A stretch of DNA of 64,000 bases from Bradyrhizobium sp. Ash2021 (GCF_031202265.1 NZ_CP100604.1:5252501-5316500), one strand, 5' to 3'; positions 8,354 through 20,130 are shown, counted from the first letter of the stretch. Notes: generated by a model from the sequence alone, not told the origin. Made by a program: numbers and translations.

Positions 8354-9826
8354 TCAGTCAATGATGAAACCAAAGTTGCCGTGGTAGAGCCCAACGGGTT
8401 CGACGCGGGCGGCAACGCCGTAGATCCGGTTGACCTGGGCCAGCAGTGCCGATTGGGAATCCGACGCGGGCGCAAACCCGTCATCGGGGCGCGACAACTC
8501 CTTCTGGGCAACCGCCCGAACCACATAGGGCGTCACGATGACCATCAATTCGGTCTGGTTGTTGATGAAGTCCTGGCTCCTGAAGAGCGCGCCAAAAATC
8601 GGCAACGAGTCGATGCCGGGCATTCCGTTGACGGCCTGCTTGGTCTGTTCCTGGATCAGGCCGGCCATCGCGATCGAGCCGCCGGACGGGATTTCCAACG
8701 TGGTTTCCGCACGCCGGGTCTTGATCGAGGGAATCGTCGTTCCATTGGCGCCGCCGGTCAAAGAGTTTTCGGCCGAGACTTCCGACACTTCGGTCATGAC
8801 CCGCAGGCTGATCCGTCCCTCGGTCAGCACCACCGGCGTGAAGTTGAGCGAGATGCCGAATTTCTTGAAGGCAACCGTCTGAACGCATTGTCCGATCGCG
8901 CCCGCCGTCGTCGTTTGGCAGGTTACGCCGGTCGGAATTGGAAATTCGCCGCCCGAAATAAACGTTGCGGACTCGCCGGAGATTGCCGTCAAATTTGGCT
9001 CCGCCAGCGTCCGGACCACGCCCGCGCTCTCCATCGCGCGCAAGGTAGCGGTGACCGACGGCAGACCGGCCTTGTTCAGGGCCGCCCCGGTCAACCCGTT
9101 GCCGGAGACCAGCGGTGCATTGTTTGCGGTGAACGGATTGGTATTGTTGAAAACGACCGCCGCGGTGCCGTAATTCATGCTGGCACTGAGATCGACGCCC
9201 AATTGCTTGATGATGTCCCGCCGCACTTCCGCGACCGTGACCTTGAGCGTCACCTGATCGCGGCCGCGGACGACGATGGAGTTGACGACCTTGTCGGCGC
9301 CGCCCACCAGACGCGCGACGAGATCGCCCGCCTGCTGGGCCTCGACCGGGCTGGATACCGAGCCGGTCAGCATGACGCTGTCGCCGACGCCTTCGGCCTG
9401 GATTACCGCGGCGGGCAGCATTTGCTTCAATGCGGTGCGCACGCCGTTGAGATCGCGCTTGACCGCGATGTCATAGGCCGCCACCTGCCCGCCATCGGCA
9501 TCGAAGAACACGACGTTGGTCTGCCCGACCGCCGCACCAATGATGTAGGCGCGCTGCGCCGAGCGGACGACCGCGTTGGCGATCTTCGGGTCGGCAACCA
9601 GCACGTCCTTGACGTCGCGCGGCAGATCGATGATCACCGATTTGCCGATGCCGAGCGCAAGAAAGCGGGTCTTGGCGGTGGCGACCGACGCCGTCGGATG
9701 GATATCGGAATCGGCCGCAATGACCGGCGACAGCGCCGGACTGAGCGCCAGTGCGGCGACGGCCGAGAACGACAGGGCACGGATCCAAAATGTTCGCGTC
9801 ACCAGTTGATTTGCCCTGCATTTCAT
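8354..9826 (-). CDS. cpaC: CpaC/RcpA secretin of the Flp/Tad pilus
   Basis: A 490-residue outer-membrane secretin. The ATG at 9826 is chosen because it forms an ATGA overlap with the upstream cpaB stop and has AAGGA eight bases before it. A Sec signal peptide covers about residues 1-36, ending in a hydrophobic stretch before AADSD. A pilus-secretin N-terminal domain follows (LGIGKSVIIDLPRDVKDVLV), then a BON-like segment and the secretin core with EPNLTAISGESATFISGGEF and the GGSIAMAGLIQ region. It ends with an extra tail after VTPYVVRAV. The protein looks intact although its neighbours cpaB and cpaF are not. Confidence 0.92.
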   Translation of the reverse strand: MKCRANQLVTRTFWIRALSFSAVAALALSPALSPVIAADSDIHPTASVATAKTRFLALGIGKSVIIDLPRDVKDVLVADPKIANAVVRSAQRAYIIGAAVGQTNVVFFDADGGQVAAYDIAVKRDLNGVRTALKQMLPAAVIQAEGVGDSVMLTGSVSSPVEAQQAGDLVARLVGGADKVVNSIVVRGRDQVTLKVTVAEVRRDIIKQLGVDLSASMNYGTAAVVFNNTNPFTANNAPLVSGNGLTGAALNKAGLPSVTATLRAMESAGVVRTLAEPNLTAISGESATFISGGEFPIPTGVTCQTTTAGAIGQCVQTVAFKKFGISLNFTPVVLTEGRISLRVMTEVSEVSAENSLTGGANGTTIPSIKTRRAETTLEIPSGGSIAMAGLIQEQTKQAVNGMPGIDSLPIFGALFRSQDFINNQTELMVIVTPYVVRAVAQKELSRPDDGFAPASDSQSALLAQVNRIYGVAARVEPVGLYHGNFGFIID

Positions 9827-10083
9827 ATCGAACGTCCTTGCCACTTCTGTGTCGTCGTCGAGCCTGATACGCCGTAGCGAACCACGCTGATGCTGCCACC
9901 CCGCTTCGGGGCTTGATTGTCGGATCCGTTCTCAACCGTGTTGACGTCGGCAATGCTGCGCAGCGCCAGCGACGGCGTGCTGCTTTGGCGCGCGGGCGCG
10001 CGCGTCTCCGATTGCTCAAGATAGGCCGCGACGCCGTCGGCGCTGAGCGCGGCCATCAGGACAAAAATGCGTGCGGTACTCAT
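9823..10083 (-). pseudogene. cpaB: Internally deleted cpaB (N- and C-terminal ends joined)
   Basis: Only 86 residues, compared with about 260 for the CpaB/RcpC family. The first ~30 residues (MSTARIFVLMAALSADGVAAYL) match the CpaB membrane anchor. The remainder, from about residue 35 (SLALRSIADVNTVEN, then KRGGSISVVRYGV and TTTQKWQG), matches the family's extreme C-terminus. The SAF domain and middle, roughly 170-180 residues, are gone, and the frame is maintained. The stop still overlaps the cpaC ATG as ATGA. The deletion may have arisen between short repeats, and an assembly collapse is possible. A functional product is unlikely. The family assignment of both ends is from memory of related CpaB sequences. 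Confidence 0.75.
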
Positions 10084-10277
10084 ACGCTTTACTAACTACT
10101 CTTACGCGCGCGCCCCTGCGGGCTGCGATGACAGCTTCTGGTCTAACGAGGACTAGGCGCTAAAAGTGTAAGGGAGCTTGAGGCGCGCCGGAGATTGCCG
10201 AAAGGGAAGCCGGGATTTGCCCGCATGGTGAACGGACGGTTATCGTTTGCCCCGACTCCCGGCAATGGGCGCGCCGA

Positions 10278-11471
10278 CTAGGTCGTTGCGGCGTCCGCCG
10301 GCCGCGTCTGCCGCAATAGCCGCGCGCAGACGAATCCCAGCACGATCATCACCGCGGCCGCCATAAGCAAGGTCGGCACCTTGCCGGCATGCTGGATGCC
10401 GAAACCATACGCGATGGGGCCGATGGTCTGGCCCATGAAAAAGAAGAACGAATGCAGCGACAGCGCGGTCGCGCGCGCCTCCACCGACAGCTCGCTGGCA
10501 AACACCTGCAAGCAGCCATGGATCATGTAGAAGCCCCAGCCCATGAAGAGCAGGCTCAGCATTTGAAGTTTCCAGTGCGGACCGAGTGCCACGGCGACGA
10601 GTTGCAGGGCGACCAGCGTCGCGCCCGCGAACATCATGCCCTTGACGCCGAGCCGCGGCAGGAACCGCGAGACGGTCAAGGTGTAGAACAACCCGCCGAT
10701 GGCAAATCCGGCGATCACGATGCCGGCGATCGAGAGCGAGGTTTCGCCGAGTTCGAACAGGAATGCCGCTAAGAACGGAAACAGCCCGAGCACGCAGCAG
10801 CCCTCGATGAAGACCGCCGAGTAGCAAACGCGCGCGTTCGGGTTGGTGAAGATCGTGCGGTAGCCGGTCCGGAGCGCCGACAGGCTGGTCCGCGGCGGAC
10901 GCGTCATGGCGGCGTTTCGAAACCCGGCGGCCACGGCAATCGCCGCCACGATGACCAGGGCACCAAGCACGGCGAGCACGCCGCGCCAGCCCAGGAAATC
11001 GCCGATCAGGCCGGAAGCCGAGGCACCGAGCAGATTGCCCGTCATCGAGCCCATCAGCGTGCGCCCGATCGCGATCTGGCGCTTCTCGGGGCCGACCAGA
11101 TCGCTGGTCAATCCAAGCGCGATCGGAAACACGCCGCCGGAGCCGATGCCGGCGAGAACACGGGTCGCAAACAACAGCGGGAACGACGTCGCCATCGCGC
11201 CCAGGATGTTGGCGAGGCCGAGCAGCACGAGACAGACGATCATCAGCCGCGCCTTGCCGAACAGATCGGCGGTGGCGCCGAGCACCGGCTGGATGATGGC
11301 AAAGGTGAAGGCGAACACGGCGGCGAAGCTGGCGGCGGCCGCGATGGTCACGCCGAAGTCGTCGGCGACATGCGGCAAAACCGGATCGAGCGCGCGTGCC
11401 GACAGGCTGGCGGCAAAGGTTGCGAGCGTAATGATATTCAGCGCCGGCGGCAGGCGGCTCGACGCGGTCAC
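10278..11471 (-). CDS. MFS transporter, 12-TM drug/metabolite efflux type
   Basis: A 397-residue polytopic membrane protein with about 12 hydrophobic segments. It has the MFS loop features GATADLFGKARLM (motif A-like, between helices 2 and 3) and GIGSGGVFPIALGLTSDLVGPEKRQIAIG (between helices 4 and 5). The start is a GTG at 11471, 16 bases after the kdsA stop, so the gene is probably cotranscribed with kdsA. The substrate cannot be told from sequence; arabinose-efflux/Bcr-type permeases look similar. Confidence 0.85.
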   Translation of the reverse strand: MTASSRLPPALNIITLATFAASLSARALDPVLPHVADDFGVTIAAAASFAAVFAFTFAIIQPVLGATADLFGKARLMIVCLVLLGLANILGAMATSFPLLFATRVLAGIGSGGVFPIALGLTSDLVGPEKRQIAIGRTLMGSMTGNLLGASASGLIGDFLGWRGVLAVLGALVIVAAIAVAAGFRNAAMTRPPRTSLSALRTGYRTIFTNPNARVCYSAVFIEGCCVLGLFPFLAAFLFELGETSLSIAGIVIAGFAIGGLFYTLTVSRFLPRLGVKGMMFAGATLVALQLVAVALGPHWKLQMLSLLFMGWGFYMIHGCLQVFASELSVEARATALSLHSFFFFMGQTIGPIAYGFGIQHAGKVPTLLMAAAVMIVLGFVCARLLRQTRPADAATT

Positions 11472-11487
11472 GGCAATATCCGCGCCA

Positions 11488-12351
11488 TCAACGCGCTGCG
11501 TGCTTGCTAAGGTTCTTGGCGAGCGCGTCGAACCCCATCAGGGTCCGTACCAGACCTTCGAATTCGCGCAGCGGCACCATGTTGGGGCCGTCGGACGGCG
11601 CAGAATCGGGATCGGGATGGGTTTCGATGAACACACCGGCAACCCCGACCGCGACCGCGGCGCGGGCCAGCACCGGGACGAATTCGCGCTCGCCGCCCGA
11701 TGAAGTCCCCTTCCCGCCGGGCTGCTGCACTGAATGGGTGGCATCGAAAATGACCGGGGCATTAGTTGTTCGCGCGAGGATCGGCAGCGCCCGCATGTCC
11801 GAGACCAGCGTGTTGTAGCCGAACGACGCGCCGCGCTCGGTGACCAGCACGTTGGGATTGTTGGCGCCGGTGATCTTGGCGACGACATTGGCCATGTCCC
11901 ACGGCGCCAAAAACTGCCCCTTCTTGACGTTGACGACCTTGCCGGTCGCGGCCGCCGCCAGCAGCAAATCGGTCTGCCGGCACAGGAAGGCCGGGATTTG
12001 CAGGACATCCACTGCCTGCGCCACCTCGGCGCATTGCGAGGCCTCGTGCACGTCGGTGAGGACGGGCAGACCGAGCGAGCCGCGTATCTCCGCAAAAATC
12101 GGCAACGCCTGCTTTAACCCGATGCCGCGCGCGGCGGAAACGCTGGTGCGGTTGGCCTTGTCGAAGGAGGTTTTGTAGACCAGCCCTATTCCGAGCCGCG
12201 CCGCGATCTCCTTCAGCGCACCCGCAACTTCCAGCGCATGCGCGCGGCTCTCGAGCTGGCACGGGCCGGCGATGATCGAAATCGGCAGATCGTTGCCGAA
12301 TTTGACCGCGCCCGCCGTTACGACCGGGGCTGCAGAGATGTTCGCGTTCAC
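11488..12351 (-). CDS. kdsA: 3-deoxy-8-phosphooctulonate (KDO-8-P) synthase
   Basis: A 287-residue enzyme that condenses phosphoenolpyruvate with arabinose 5-phosphate in the cytoplasm to make the KDO precursor for lipopolysaccharide. Family motifs are visible: IAGPCQLES near residue 27, [11 protein letters not shown] near 60, TDVHEASQ, and [12 protein letters not shown] near 205. The start is a GTG at 12351 with AAGGAA seven to twelve bases upstream. The MFS gene follows closely. It is part of the kdsA-pyrG-secG-tpiA backbone and ties functionally to the lpx genes at the other end of the window. Confidence 0.95.
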   Translation of the reverse strand: MNANISAAPVVTAGAVKFGNDLPISIIAGPCQLESRAHALEVAGALKEIAARLGIGLVYKTSFDKANRTSVSAARGIGLKQALPIFAEIRGSLGLPVLTDVHEASQCAEVAQAVDVLQIPAFLCRQTDLLLAAAATGKVVNVKKGQFLAPWDMANVVAKITGANNPNVLVTERGASFGYNTLVSDMRALPILARTTNAPVIFDATHSVQQPGGKGTSSGGEREFVPVLARAAVAVGVAGVFIETHPDPDSAPSDGPNMVPLREFEGLVRTLMGFDALAKNLSKHAAR

Positions 12352-12442
12352 GGGTATTTCCTTCTTCAGGCGCGGACCATGCCGGTCCGCGCTATCAGGA
12401 TCAACCCTGTTCAGCCCCCGAATATCAGGGTTGCGCTTGGTG

Positions 12443-12769
12443 TCACTTCACCGACGAGAACGCCGTCGGCACCAGCAATTGATTGACGATATTGCCGACG
12501 ATCTGGCCGTCTTCCTCGGTCTTGGCGCGCGCGGAAATCCAGTCCGGATCGCTTTGGAACGCAGCCCACTTCTTCTCGCGATCGGCGAGCGATTCCCACG
12601 CCAAAAGATAGGTCAATTCCTGATTGGATTCGCCGACCAGCGTGGTGAAGAAACCGGCCTGCTTGATGCCGTGCTTTTCCCAAAGTTTTAAGGTGATGTT
12701 TTCAAAGCGCTTGAGCAGCGCCGGCAAACGGCCCGGCAGGCAGCGATAGACGCGGGTTTCGTAGATCAT
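12443..12769 (-). CDS. NIPSNAP family small protein
   Basis: A 108-residue protein of the NIPSNAP/dimeric alpha-beta barrel type. It starts [15 protein letters not shown], has a central Gly-Phe-Phe segment and [19 protein letters not shown], a layout common to this family. The biochemical role of bacterial NIPSNAP proteins is not established. It lies between pyrG and kdsA on the same strand and may be cotranscribed with them. Confidence 0.85.
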   Translation of the reverse strand: MIYETRVYRCLPGRLPALLKRFENITLKLWEKHGIKQAGFFTTLVGESNQELTYLLAWESLADREKKWAAFQSDPDWISARAKTEEDGQIVGNIVNQLLVPTAFSSVK

Positions 12770-12944
12770 TGGTGGTCCTCCCTTTTCTTACGCGGCGTTT
12801 ATAGCGGGTGGTTGGGAGGCTGTCTTGGCCGGATCGAGCACGTCCTACGGCTTGGCACGCATGACTGCCCCGCATCGTCATTGCGATGAGCAACGCGACG
12901 AATGGCGCGGCAGACCCGCGCCAAGGATTGTTTCGCGGAGCCTC

Positions 12945-14588
<1,644 letters not shown>

Positions 14589-14742
14589 TTAAGGCCACTG
14601 GGCCGATTCGCCAAAACGAATCGCAGCCAGCGGCGAACATTCTGTCGGGCTGTGGGTGACGTGAAATCTAAAGCAATATCAGGGTATTGATGGGAAGTTC
14701 TGATGCGGGACGGTAGACGCCATCCTGCATAGCCACCCTGCT

Positions 14743-15135
14743 TTATTGCGAACGCGGGGCCTGAGGGCCCGATGGCGCCGGCTGGCCCTGCTGCTCATCC
14801 ACCTTCTTCAGCGAATCCAGGACGCCGCCAGAGGTCGGTGGCGTGATCGGGGTCGCGCCGCCGGCCGGCTGGGATTGCGACGCCGGGGGGTTACCGAGAA
14901 CCGAGGCCGGCTTGCGATCACCGCCTGCGATCCAGGCCAAAAACAAGCTGGTCGCAAAGAAGCCTGCCGCCAGGACGGCGGTGGTCCGGCTCAACAGATT
15001 GGCTGTGCCGCGGCTCGACATAAAGCCCGCGCCTCCACCCATGCCGAGGCCGCCACCTTCGGATTTCTGCAGCAACACGGAGCCGATCAGCACGGCGACG
15101 ATCATGAGGTGAATGACGATAACGACGGTCTGCAT
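14743..15135 (-). CDS. secG: SecG preprotein translocase subunit
   Basis: A 130-residue protein with two membrane segments: QTVVIVIHLMIVAVLIGSVL at the N-terminus and a second near residues 52-70. The characteristic Gly-rich loop QKSEGGGLGMGGGAG lies between them, followed by a long Pro/Gln-rich cytoplasmic or periplasmic tail typical of Rhizobiales SecG. The ATG at 15135 is preferred because GGAAGG sits nine bases upstream; an upstream in-frame ATG at 15180 would extend it before the first helix. SecG joins SecYE to aid protein export. Confidence 0.93.
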   Translation of the reverse strand: MQTVVIVIHLMIVAVLIGSVLLQKSEGGGLGMGGGAGFMSSRGTANLLSRTTAVLAAGFFATSLFLAWIAGGDRKPASVLGNPPASQSQPAGGATPITPPTSGGVLDSLKKVDEQQGQPAPSGPQAPRSQ

Positions 15136-15271
15136 CTTAAAACCTTCCATCGCAAGCCGAGAGCGCCGGTTCGGCTGCACATGAAGGCTTGCGGGTTTTC
15201 CTGAAGTTGCGCGGTGTTACACGATCGGACCGGGCATTGTCACCCCCGATCGCGCCCTATCCTTATGTTTG

Positions 15272-15317
15272 AGCATGATCTTTCGGAAAAGCGGCGACCA
15301 CTTTTCCGGATCATGCT
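15272..15317. repeat. REP-like palindrome after tpiA
   Basis: AGCATGATC (15272-15280) and GATCATGCT (15309-15317) form the outer arms, and CGGAAAAG (15284-15291) with CTTTTCCG (15301-15308) the inner arms, all perfect. It begins four bases past the tpiA stop and probably ends or stabilises the tpiA transcript. Confidence 0.8.
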
Positions 15318-15321
15318 TTAA

Positions 15322-16077
15322 CTAAGGGCAGCCAGCTGCGATCGCAAGGAAATCGGCCGCTTTCAGGCTGGCGCCGCCGACCAGGGCGCCGTTGACATTG
15401 GCAACCCCCATCAATTCGGCCGCGTTCGAGGGCTTTACCGAGCCGCCATAGAGGATCCGGACCTGAGCCCCCTCGCGGTTAAAGCGAGCTACCAGAACAT
15501 CCCGGATAAGCCGATGAACTTGCTCGACATCTTTGGCCGTGGGGGTCAACCCGGTGCCGATCGCCCAGACCGGCTCGTAGGCTACCACCAGATTGGCCGC
15601 GGTCGCCGCGTCCGGCAGCGAGCCCTTGAGCTGGCCGCCGCAAATATCGAGCGTCTGCCCGGCATCGCGTTGCGCGCGGGTTTCGCCGATACAGACAATG
15701 GCGGTGAGGCCCGCGCGCCAGGCCGCCTCAGCCTTCTGCCGAACCAGCGCGTCGGTTTCGCCATGGTCGGCCCGCCGCTCGGAATGGCCGACGATGATGG
15801 CGCCGGCCCCGGCATCCGCCAGCATTTCGGCCGAAAGATCGCCGGTATGGGCGCCGGAGGCCTTGGGATGGCAATCCTGCGCACCGACCGCGAGCTTTGA
15901 GCCCCGCGCCTTGTCGGCGAAGGCGGCAATCAGGGTCGCCGGGGGACAGACCAGCAAATCGGCTTTCCCCTCGAGCGCGGCGGCGCCCGCGCACATGGCG
16001 TCGAATTCGGCCAAAGAGGCCGTTAGGCCGTTCATTTTCCAGTTGCCGGCGATCAGAGGCCGGATGGTCTCGGTCAT
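15322..16077 (-). CDS. tpiA: Triosephosphate isomerase
   Basis: A 251-residue TIM-barrel enzyme interconverting dihydroxyacetone phosphate and glyceraldehyde 3-phosphate. Catalytic landmarks are present: GNWKMN (Lys), VGHSERR (His), [11 protein letters not shown] (Glu) and [14 protein letters not shown] (phosphate loop). The ATG at 16077 is chosen so that the protein starts [14 protein letters not shown] as usual; the in-frame ATG at 16107 adds ten residues not expected in the family. It is divergent from ppiD with about 240 bases between starts. Confidence 0.96.
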   Translation of the reverse strand: MTETIRPLIAGNWKMNGLTASLAEFDAMCAGAAALEGKADLLVCPPATLIAAFADKARGSKLAVGAQDCHPKASGAHTGDLSAEMLADAGAGAIIVGHSERRADHGETDALVRQKAEAAWRAGLTAIVCIGETRAQRDAGQTLDICGGQLKGSLPDAATAANLVVAYEPVWAIGTGLTPTAKDVEQVHRLIRDVLVARFNREGAQVRILYGGSVKPSNAAELMGVANVNGALVGGASLKAADFLAIAAGCP

Positions 16078-16320
16078 GTCAAATTCCCGCGAATATTGGG
16101 CCCGCATGCGCTAGCAGAGCGCGGCCATCAGTTCCAGACACCGCCGATACGATCCCTCAAGTCGTTAACTGCTTCAATTGGGCCACCCCGCTGAGGTTGC
16201 GACCGGGCGGCTGCCACTTTATGATGCGTTATCAACTCGGTGACGCCCTGTTGCGGAATTCGAACCCGAATCCGCCTTTGGGCACGACCCGGTTCCCCTC
16301 CTGCAAAACAAGTTGGACCC

Positions 16321-18222
16321 ATGCTTCGAGGAATGCGGAAAGCCTCATCAAACTGGCTCGGCAAGATCATCATGGCCACCGTGATGGGCGTCTTGATCGT
16401 GAGCTTCGGAGTCTGGGGCATCGCCGACATCTTCCGGGGATTCGGCCAGTCGACGCTGGCCAAGATCGGCCGGACCGAGATTTCGGCCGAGCTATTCCGT
16501 CAGATCTATAACGACAAGCTGCAGCAGCTGGGCCGCCAATTCGGCCGCCCCCTGACCATGGACCAGGCCCGCGCCTTCGGGCTTGACCGCCAGGTGCTGC
16601 AACAAACCATTGCCGAGGCAGCCCTCGACGAGGAAGCCCGCCGCATGGGGCTCGGTCAGTCCGACGCCGAGGTCATGCGGACGATCTACAACGATCCCAA
16701 TTTCAAGGGACTTAACGGCACGTTCGAGCCGGCCCGCTTCCAGTCCACCATCCGGCAGTTCGGATACACCGAGCAGCGCTATCTCGCCGAGCGGCGCCGG
16801 GTCGGGCTGCGGCGCCAGATCGCCGGCACCATTTCGGCCGGCCTCGAACCGCCGAAGGTGCTGATCGACGCGCTGACGCGCTTCCAGAACGAACAGCGCT
16901 CGGTCGAATATATCAAGCTCGACACCGCGCAGGCCGGCCAAATCGATCCACCCTCTCCCGAGACGCTCGCGGCCTATTTCGACGAACACAAGACCCAGTT
17001 CCGGGCCCCCGAATACCGCAAGCTTTCCTTCGTCGTTATCAACCCGGAAGAGATCGGTAAATGGACCGATGTCTCCGACGAGGATGCCAAGAAGGCGTTC
17101 GAGCAGCGGCGCGACAAACTCGGAACGCCGGAACGGCGCGAAGTGTCGCAAATGGTGTTTCCCAACGCGGAGGAAGCGCTGGCGGCGCGCGGACGCATCA
17201 CGTCCGGATTGTCGTTCGACGATCTGGCCAAGGAGCGCAACCTCAACGTATCCGACGTCGACCTCGGCATGATCGCGAAATCCGCGATCATCGATCCTGC
17301 GGTGGCGGAGGCTGCGTTTTCGCTGCCTTCCGGCGAGGTGAGCCAGCCCGTGCAAGGCCAGTTCGGCGTGGCGCTGGTCAAGATCGGCAAGATCGAGCCC
17401 GGCGTGACGCCCACCTATGAGAGCTTCGCTGCCCAGCTCAAGAAGGAAATCGCGACCGAACGCGCGCGCGCGAAGGTCGCCGAACTTCACAACAAGATGG
17501 AAGACGAGCGCGGCGGTGGCGCCAGCGTGGTCGAAGCGGCGCAGAAGCTTGGATTGGCCGCCGTCACGATCGACGCGGTCGATCGTTCCGGCCGTATGCC
17601 CAACGGTCAGCTGGTGGCCAATATTCCGCGCGGCCTCGACGTGGTCTCGCAGGCCTTCAACAGCGATGTCGGCGTCGACAACGACCCGATCCAGTTCGGC
17701 GGCGGCTATGTCTGGTACGACGTGCTCGGCATCACGCCGTCGCGCGAGCGCGCGCTCGACGAGGTCAGGGACCAGGTCGAGGCGCGCTGGCGCGATGACC
17801 AGATCTCGACCAAGCTGCGCGCCAAGGCGACTGAAATGGTCGAGAAGCTCGAGCATGGCGGCACGCTGGCCGAGGAAGCGGCGGCAGTGGGGTCGAAGGT
17901 CGAAACCGCGGCCGGTTTCCGGCGCGATGCCTCCCTGCCCGGCGTCCCCGCAAGCGTGGTGACGGCGGCATTTCGCACGGCCAAGGACGGCGTCGGCCAA
18001 ACCCCCGGCGCCGGCGGCAGCGAGTGGATCGTATTCCGCGTCACCGATATCAGCGTACCGCCGGTCGATGCCGCCTCGGACGACGTGAAGAAGCTGAAGG
18101 AAACGCTGGTGCGCGGGCTGACCGATGAACAGCTTGCGCAATATGTTACGAAACTCGAATCCGAGATCGGCACCACCATCAACCAGGCCGCCTTCGCACA
18201 GGTGACGGGCGCGAACAACTGA
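16321..18222 (+). CDS. PpiD/SurA-type membrane-anchored peptidyl-prolyl isomerase
   Basis: A 633-residue protein with a single N-terminal membrane anchor (IIMATVMGVLIVSFGVWGIA, about residues 17-36), then a SurA_N-like chaperone region (residues about 40-190) and a parvulin rotamase domain around residues 245-360 (REVSQMVFPNAEEA, LSLPSGEVSQPVQGQFG-type ending). It should act on proteins leaving the Sec translocon at the periplasmic face. The start at 16321 is chosen because the anchor follows directly; the in-frame ATG at 16240 lies in non-coding-looking sequence. It heads the ppiD-trpD-trpC-moaC group. Confidence 0.92.
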   Translation: MLRGMRKASSNWLGKIIMATVMGVLIVSFGVWGIADIFRGFGQSTLAKIGRTEISAELFRQIYNDKLQQLGRQFGRPLTMDQARAFGLDRQVLQQTIAEAALDEEARRMGLGQSDAEVMRTIYNDPNFKGLNGTFEPARFQSTIRQFGYTEQRYLAERRRVGLRRQIAGTISAGLEPPKVLIDALTRFQNEQRSVEYIKLDTAQAGQIDPPSPETLAAYFDEHKTQFRAPEYRKLSFVVINPEEIGKWTDVSDEDAKKAFEQRRDKLGTPERREVSQMVFPNAEEALAARGRITSGLSFDDLAKERNLNVSDVDLGMIAKSAIIDPAVAEAAFSLPSGEVSQPVQGQFGVALVKIGKIEPGVTPTYESFAAQLKKEIATERARAKVAELHNKMEDERGGGASVVEAAQKLGLAAVTIDAVDRSGRMPNGQLVANIPRGLDVVSQAFNSDVGVDNDPIQFGGGYVWYDVLGITPSRERALDEVRDQVEARWRDDQISTKLRAKATEMVEKLEHGGTLAEEAAAVGSKVETAAGFRRDASLPGVPASVVTAAFRTAKDGVGQTPGAGGSEWIVFRVTDISVPPVDAASDDVKKLKETLVRGLTDEQLAQYVTKLESEIGTTINQAAFAQVTGANN

Positions 18223-18244
18223 GCATGATCCGAACGGGTCATGC
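18223..18244. repeat. Short REP-like palindrome between ppiD and trpD
   Basis: GCATGATCC and GGGTCATGC with a four-base spacer form a near-perfect 9-bp stem (one mismatch) immediately after the ppiD stop. It is a shortened relative of the elements after cpaE and tpiA. Confidence 0.65.
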
Positions 18245-18269
18245 CCCCACCCAATCCTGAAAGCACGCG

Positions 18270-19283
18270 ATGGACGACCTCAAATCTATCATCGGGAAAG
18301 TCGCCACCGGCGCGACGCTGTCGCGCGAGGAGGCGGCGTCCGCCTTCGACAGCATGATGTCCGGCGAGGCCACGCCCTCGCAGATGGGCGGGTTGCTGAT
18401 GGCCTTGCGGGTGCGCGGCGAAACCGTCGACGAGATCACCGGCGCGGTATCGGCGATGCGCGGCAAGATGCTGCGCGTCAATGCGCCCGCCGAGGCGGTC
18501 GACGTGGTCGGCACCGGCGGCGACGGCTCGGGCTCGGTCAACGTGTCGACCTGCGCCTCCTTCATCGTCGCGGGCGCCGGCGTACCCGTCGCCAAACACG
18601 GCAACCGCGCGCTGTCGTCGCGCTCGGGCGCGGCTGACGTATTGGCTTCGCTTGGCGTCAAGATCGATCTTTCGCCCGAACACGTCGGCCGCTGCGTGCG
18701 GGAAGCCGGCATCGGCTTCATGTTCGCGCCCACGCATCATCCCGCCATGAAGAATGTCGGCCCGACCCGGGTCGAGCTCGCTACGCGCACGATCTTCAAT
18801 CTGCTCGGGCCGCTCTCCAATCCAGCCGGCGTCAAACGGCAAATGGTCGGCGTGTTTTCCAGGCATTGGGTGCAACCGCTGGCGCAGGTGCTGAAGAATC
18901 TCGGCTCCGAATCCGTCTGGGTGGTGCACGGCTCCGACGGGCTCGACGAGATCACCCTCACCGGCCCGAGCTTCGTGGCCAGCCTCGAGAACGGCAACAT
19001 CCGCACCTTCGAGGTGACACCGGACGACGCAGGGCTCACGCGCGTCGGCGGCGAGGCGCTGAAAGGCGGCGACGCCGATGCCAACGCGGTGGCGCTGCAA
19101 AGCGTGCTCAATGGCAAGCCGAGCGCCTATCGCGACGTGGCACTCTTGAACGCCGCGGCGGCGCTGATCGTGGCCGGCCGCGCCAAGGATCTGAAAGAAG
19201 GCGTGGCGATCGGCGGCAAATCGCTCGACAGCGGTGCGGCTGCAGCGCGTCTCAAGCACCTGATCGCGGTTTCCAACGCCTGA
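18270..19283 (+). CDS. trpD: Anthranilate phosphoribosyltransferase
   Basis: A 337-residue enzyme of tryptophan synthesis joining anthranilate to PRPP. Motifs: [14 protein letters not shown] for PRPP binding, [41 protein letters not shown], and [10 protein letters not shown]. It begins 47 bases after ppiD and is followed 19 bases later by trpC, so trpD-trpC-moaC are likely cotranscribed. No trpE or trpG is present in the window. Confidence 0.96.
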   Translation: MDDLKSIIGKVATGATLSREEAASAFDSMMSGEATPSQMGGLLMALRVRGETVDEITGAVSAMRGKMLRVNAPAEAVDVVGTGGDGSGSVNVSTCASFIVAGAGVPVAKHGNRALSSRSGAADVLASLGVKIDLSPEHVGRCVREAGIGFMFAPTHHPAMKNVGPTRVELATRTIFNLLGPLSNPAGVKRQMVGVFSRHWVQPLAQVLKNLGSESVWVVHGSDGLDEITLTGPSFVASLENGNIRTFEVTPDDAGLTRVGGEALKGGDADANAVALQSVLNGKPSAYRDVALLNAAAALIVAGRAKDLKEGVAIGGKSLDSGAAAARLKHLIAVSNA

Positions 19284-19302
19284 CCCCTCGGGAGCGCCTG
19301 AC

Positions 19303-20124
19303 ATGTCCGATATCCTCAGCAAGATCGAGACCTACAAGCGCGAAGAGATCGCCGCCGCCAGGCGCGCGCATCCGCTGGCCAACCTGGAGGTGCTCGCGAA
19401 CACGGCGCCGCCGCCGCGCGGTTTCGTGCGCGCGATCCGTGAAAAACTCGCGCGCGGCGACTACGCGCTGATTGCCGAAGTGAAGAAGGCATCGCCCTCG
19501 AAGGGGCTGATCCGCGCCGATTTCGATCCGCCGGTGCTGGCAAAGGCCTATGAGGCCGGCGGGGCGGCGTGTTTGTCGGTGCTGACGGATACGCCGTCAT
19601 TCCAGGGCCATCTCGATTTCATGGTCGCGGCGCGCGCGGCGACCAATCTGCCGGTGCTGCGCAAGGATTTCATGTTCGACACCTATCAGGTGGTCGAGGC
19701 GCGCGCCCACGGCGCCGACTGCATCCTGATCATCATGGCGGCGCTCGACGATGCCGCCGCCAAAGATCTCGAGGACGTGGCGATCGCGCAGGGCATGGAC
19801 GTGCTGATCGAAATCCACGACCGCGCCGAACTCGATCGGGCGCTGAAGCTTCGCTCGCCGATGATCGGTGTCAACAACCGCAATCTCCGCACCTTCGAGA
19901 CCTCGCTTGCGACCAGCGAGGCGCTGGCGCCGCTGATTCCGCGCGACCGGCTGATGGTCGGCGAAAGCGGTATCTTCGCGCCCGCCGATCTCGCGCGGTT
20001 GGAGCGGGTCGGCATGTCGACCTTCCTGGTCGGCGAAAGCCTGATGCGTCAGGCCGATGTGACCGCGGCCACGCGCGCCTTGCTGACCCGCGCCGAGACC
20101 CCCCGCGCGACCGGAACGCGCTAG
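19303..20124 (+). CDS. trpC: Indole-3-glycerol-phosphate synthase
   Basis: A 273-residue TIM-barrel enzyme that closes the indole ring in tryptophan synthesis. Signature segments: [68 protein letters not shown] and VGESGIF. Six bases separate its stop from moaC. Confidence 0.96.
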   Translation: MSDILSKIETYKREEIAAARRAHPLANLEVLANTAPPPRGFVRAIREKLARGDYALIAEVKKASPSKGLIRADFDPPVLAKAYEAGGAACLSVLTDTPSFQGHLDFMVAARAATNLPVLRKDFMFDTYQVVEARAHGADCILIIMAALDDAAAKDLEDVAIAQGMDVLIEIHDRAELDRALKLRSPMIGVNNRNLRTFETSLATSEALAPLIPRDRLMVGESGIFAPADLARLERVGMSTFLVGESLMRQADVTAATRALLTRAETPRATGTR

Positions 20125-20130
20125 AAGAAG

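Noticed and set aside
8312..9877. A 521-codon rightward open frame opposite cpaC
   Set aside because: Antisense shadow of the secretin gene, with no recognisable domain.
12880..12930. Fragment cgtcattgcgatgagcaacg resembling a dispersed repeat
   Set aside because: Too short and degraded to assign to an element from sequence alone.
16492..18141. A 549-codon leftward open frame opposite ppiD
   Set aside because: Shadow frame; ppiD has a membrane anchor and a parvulin domain on the other strand.
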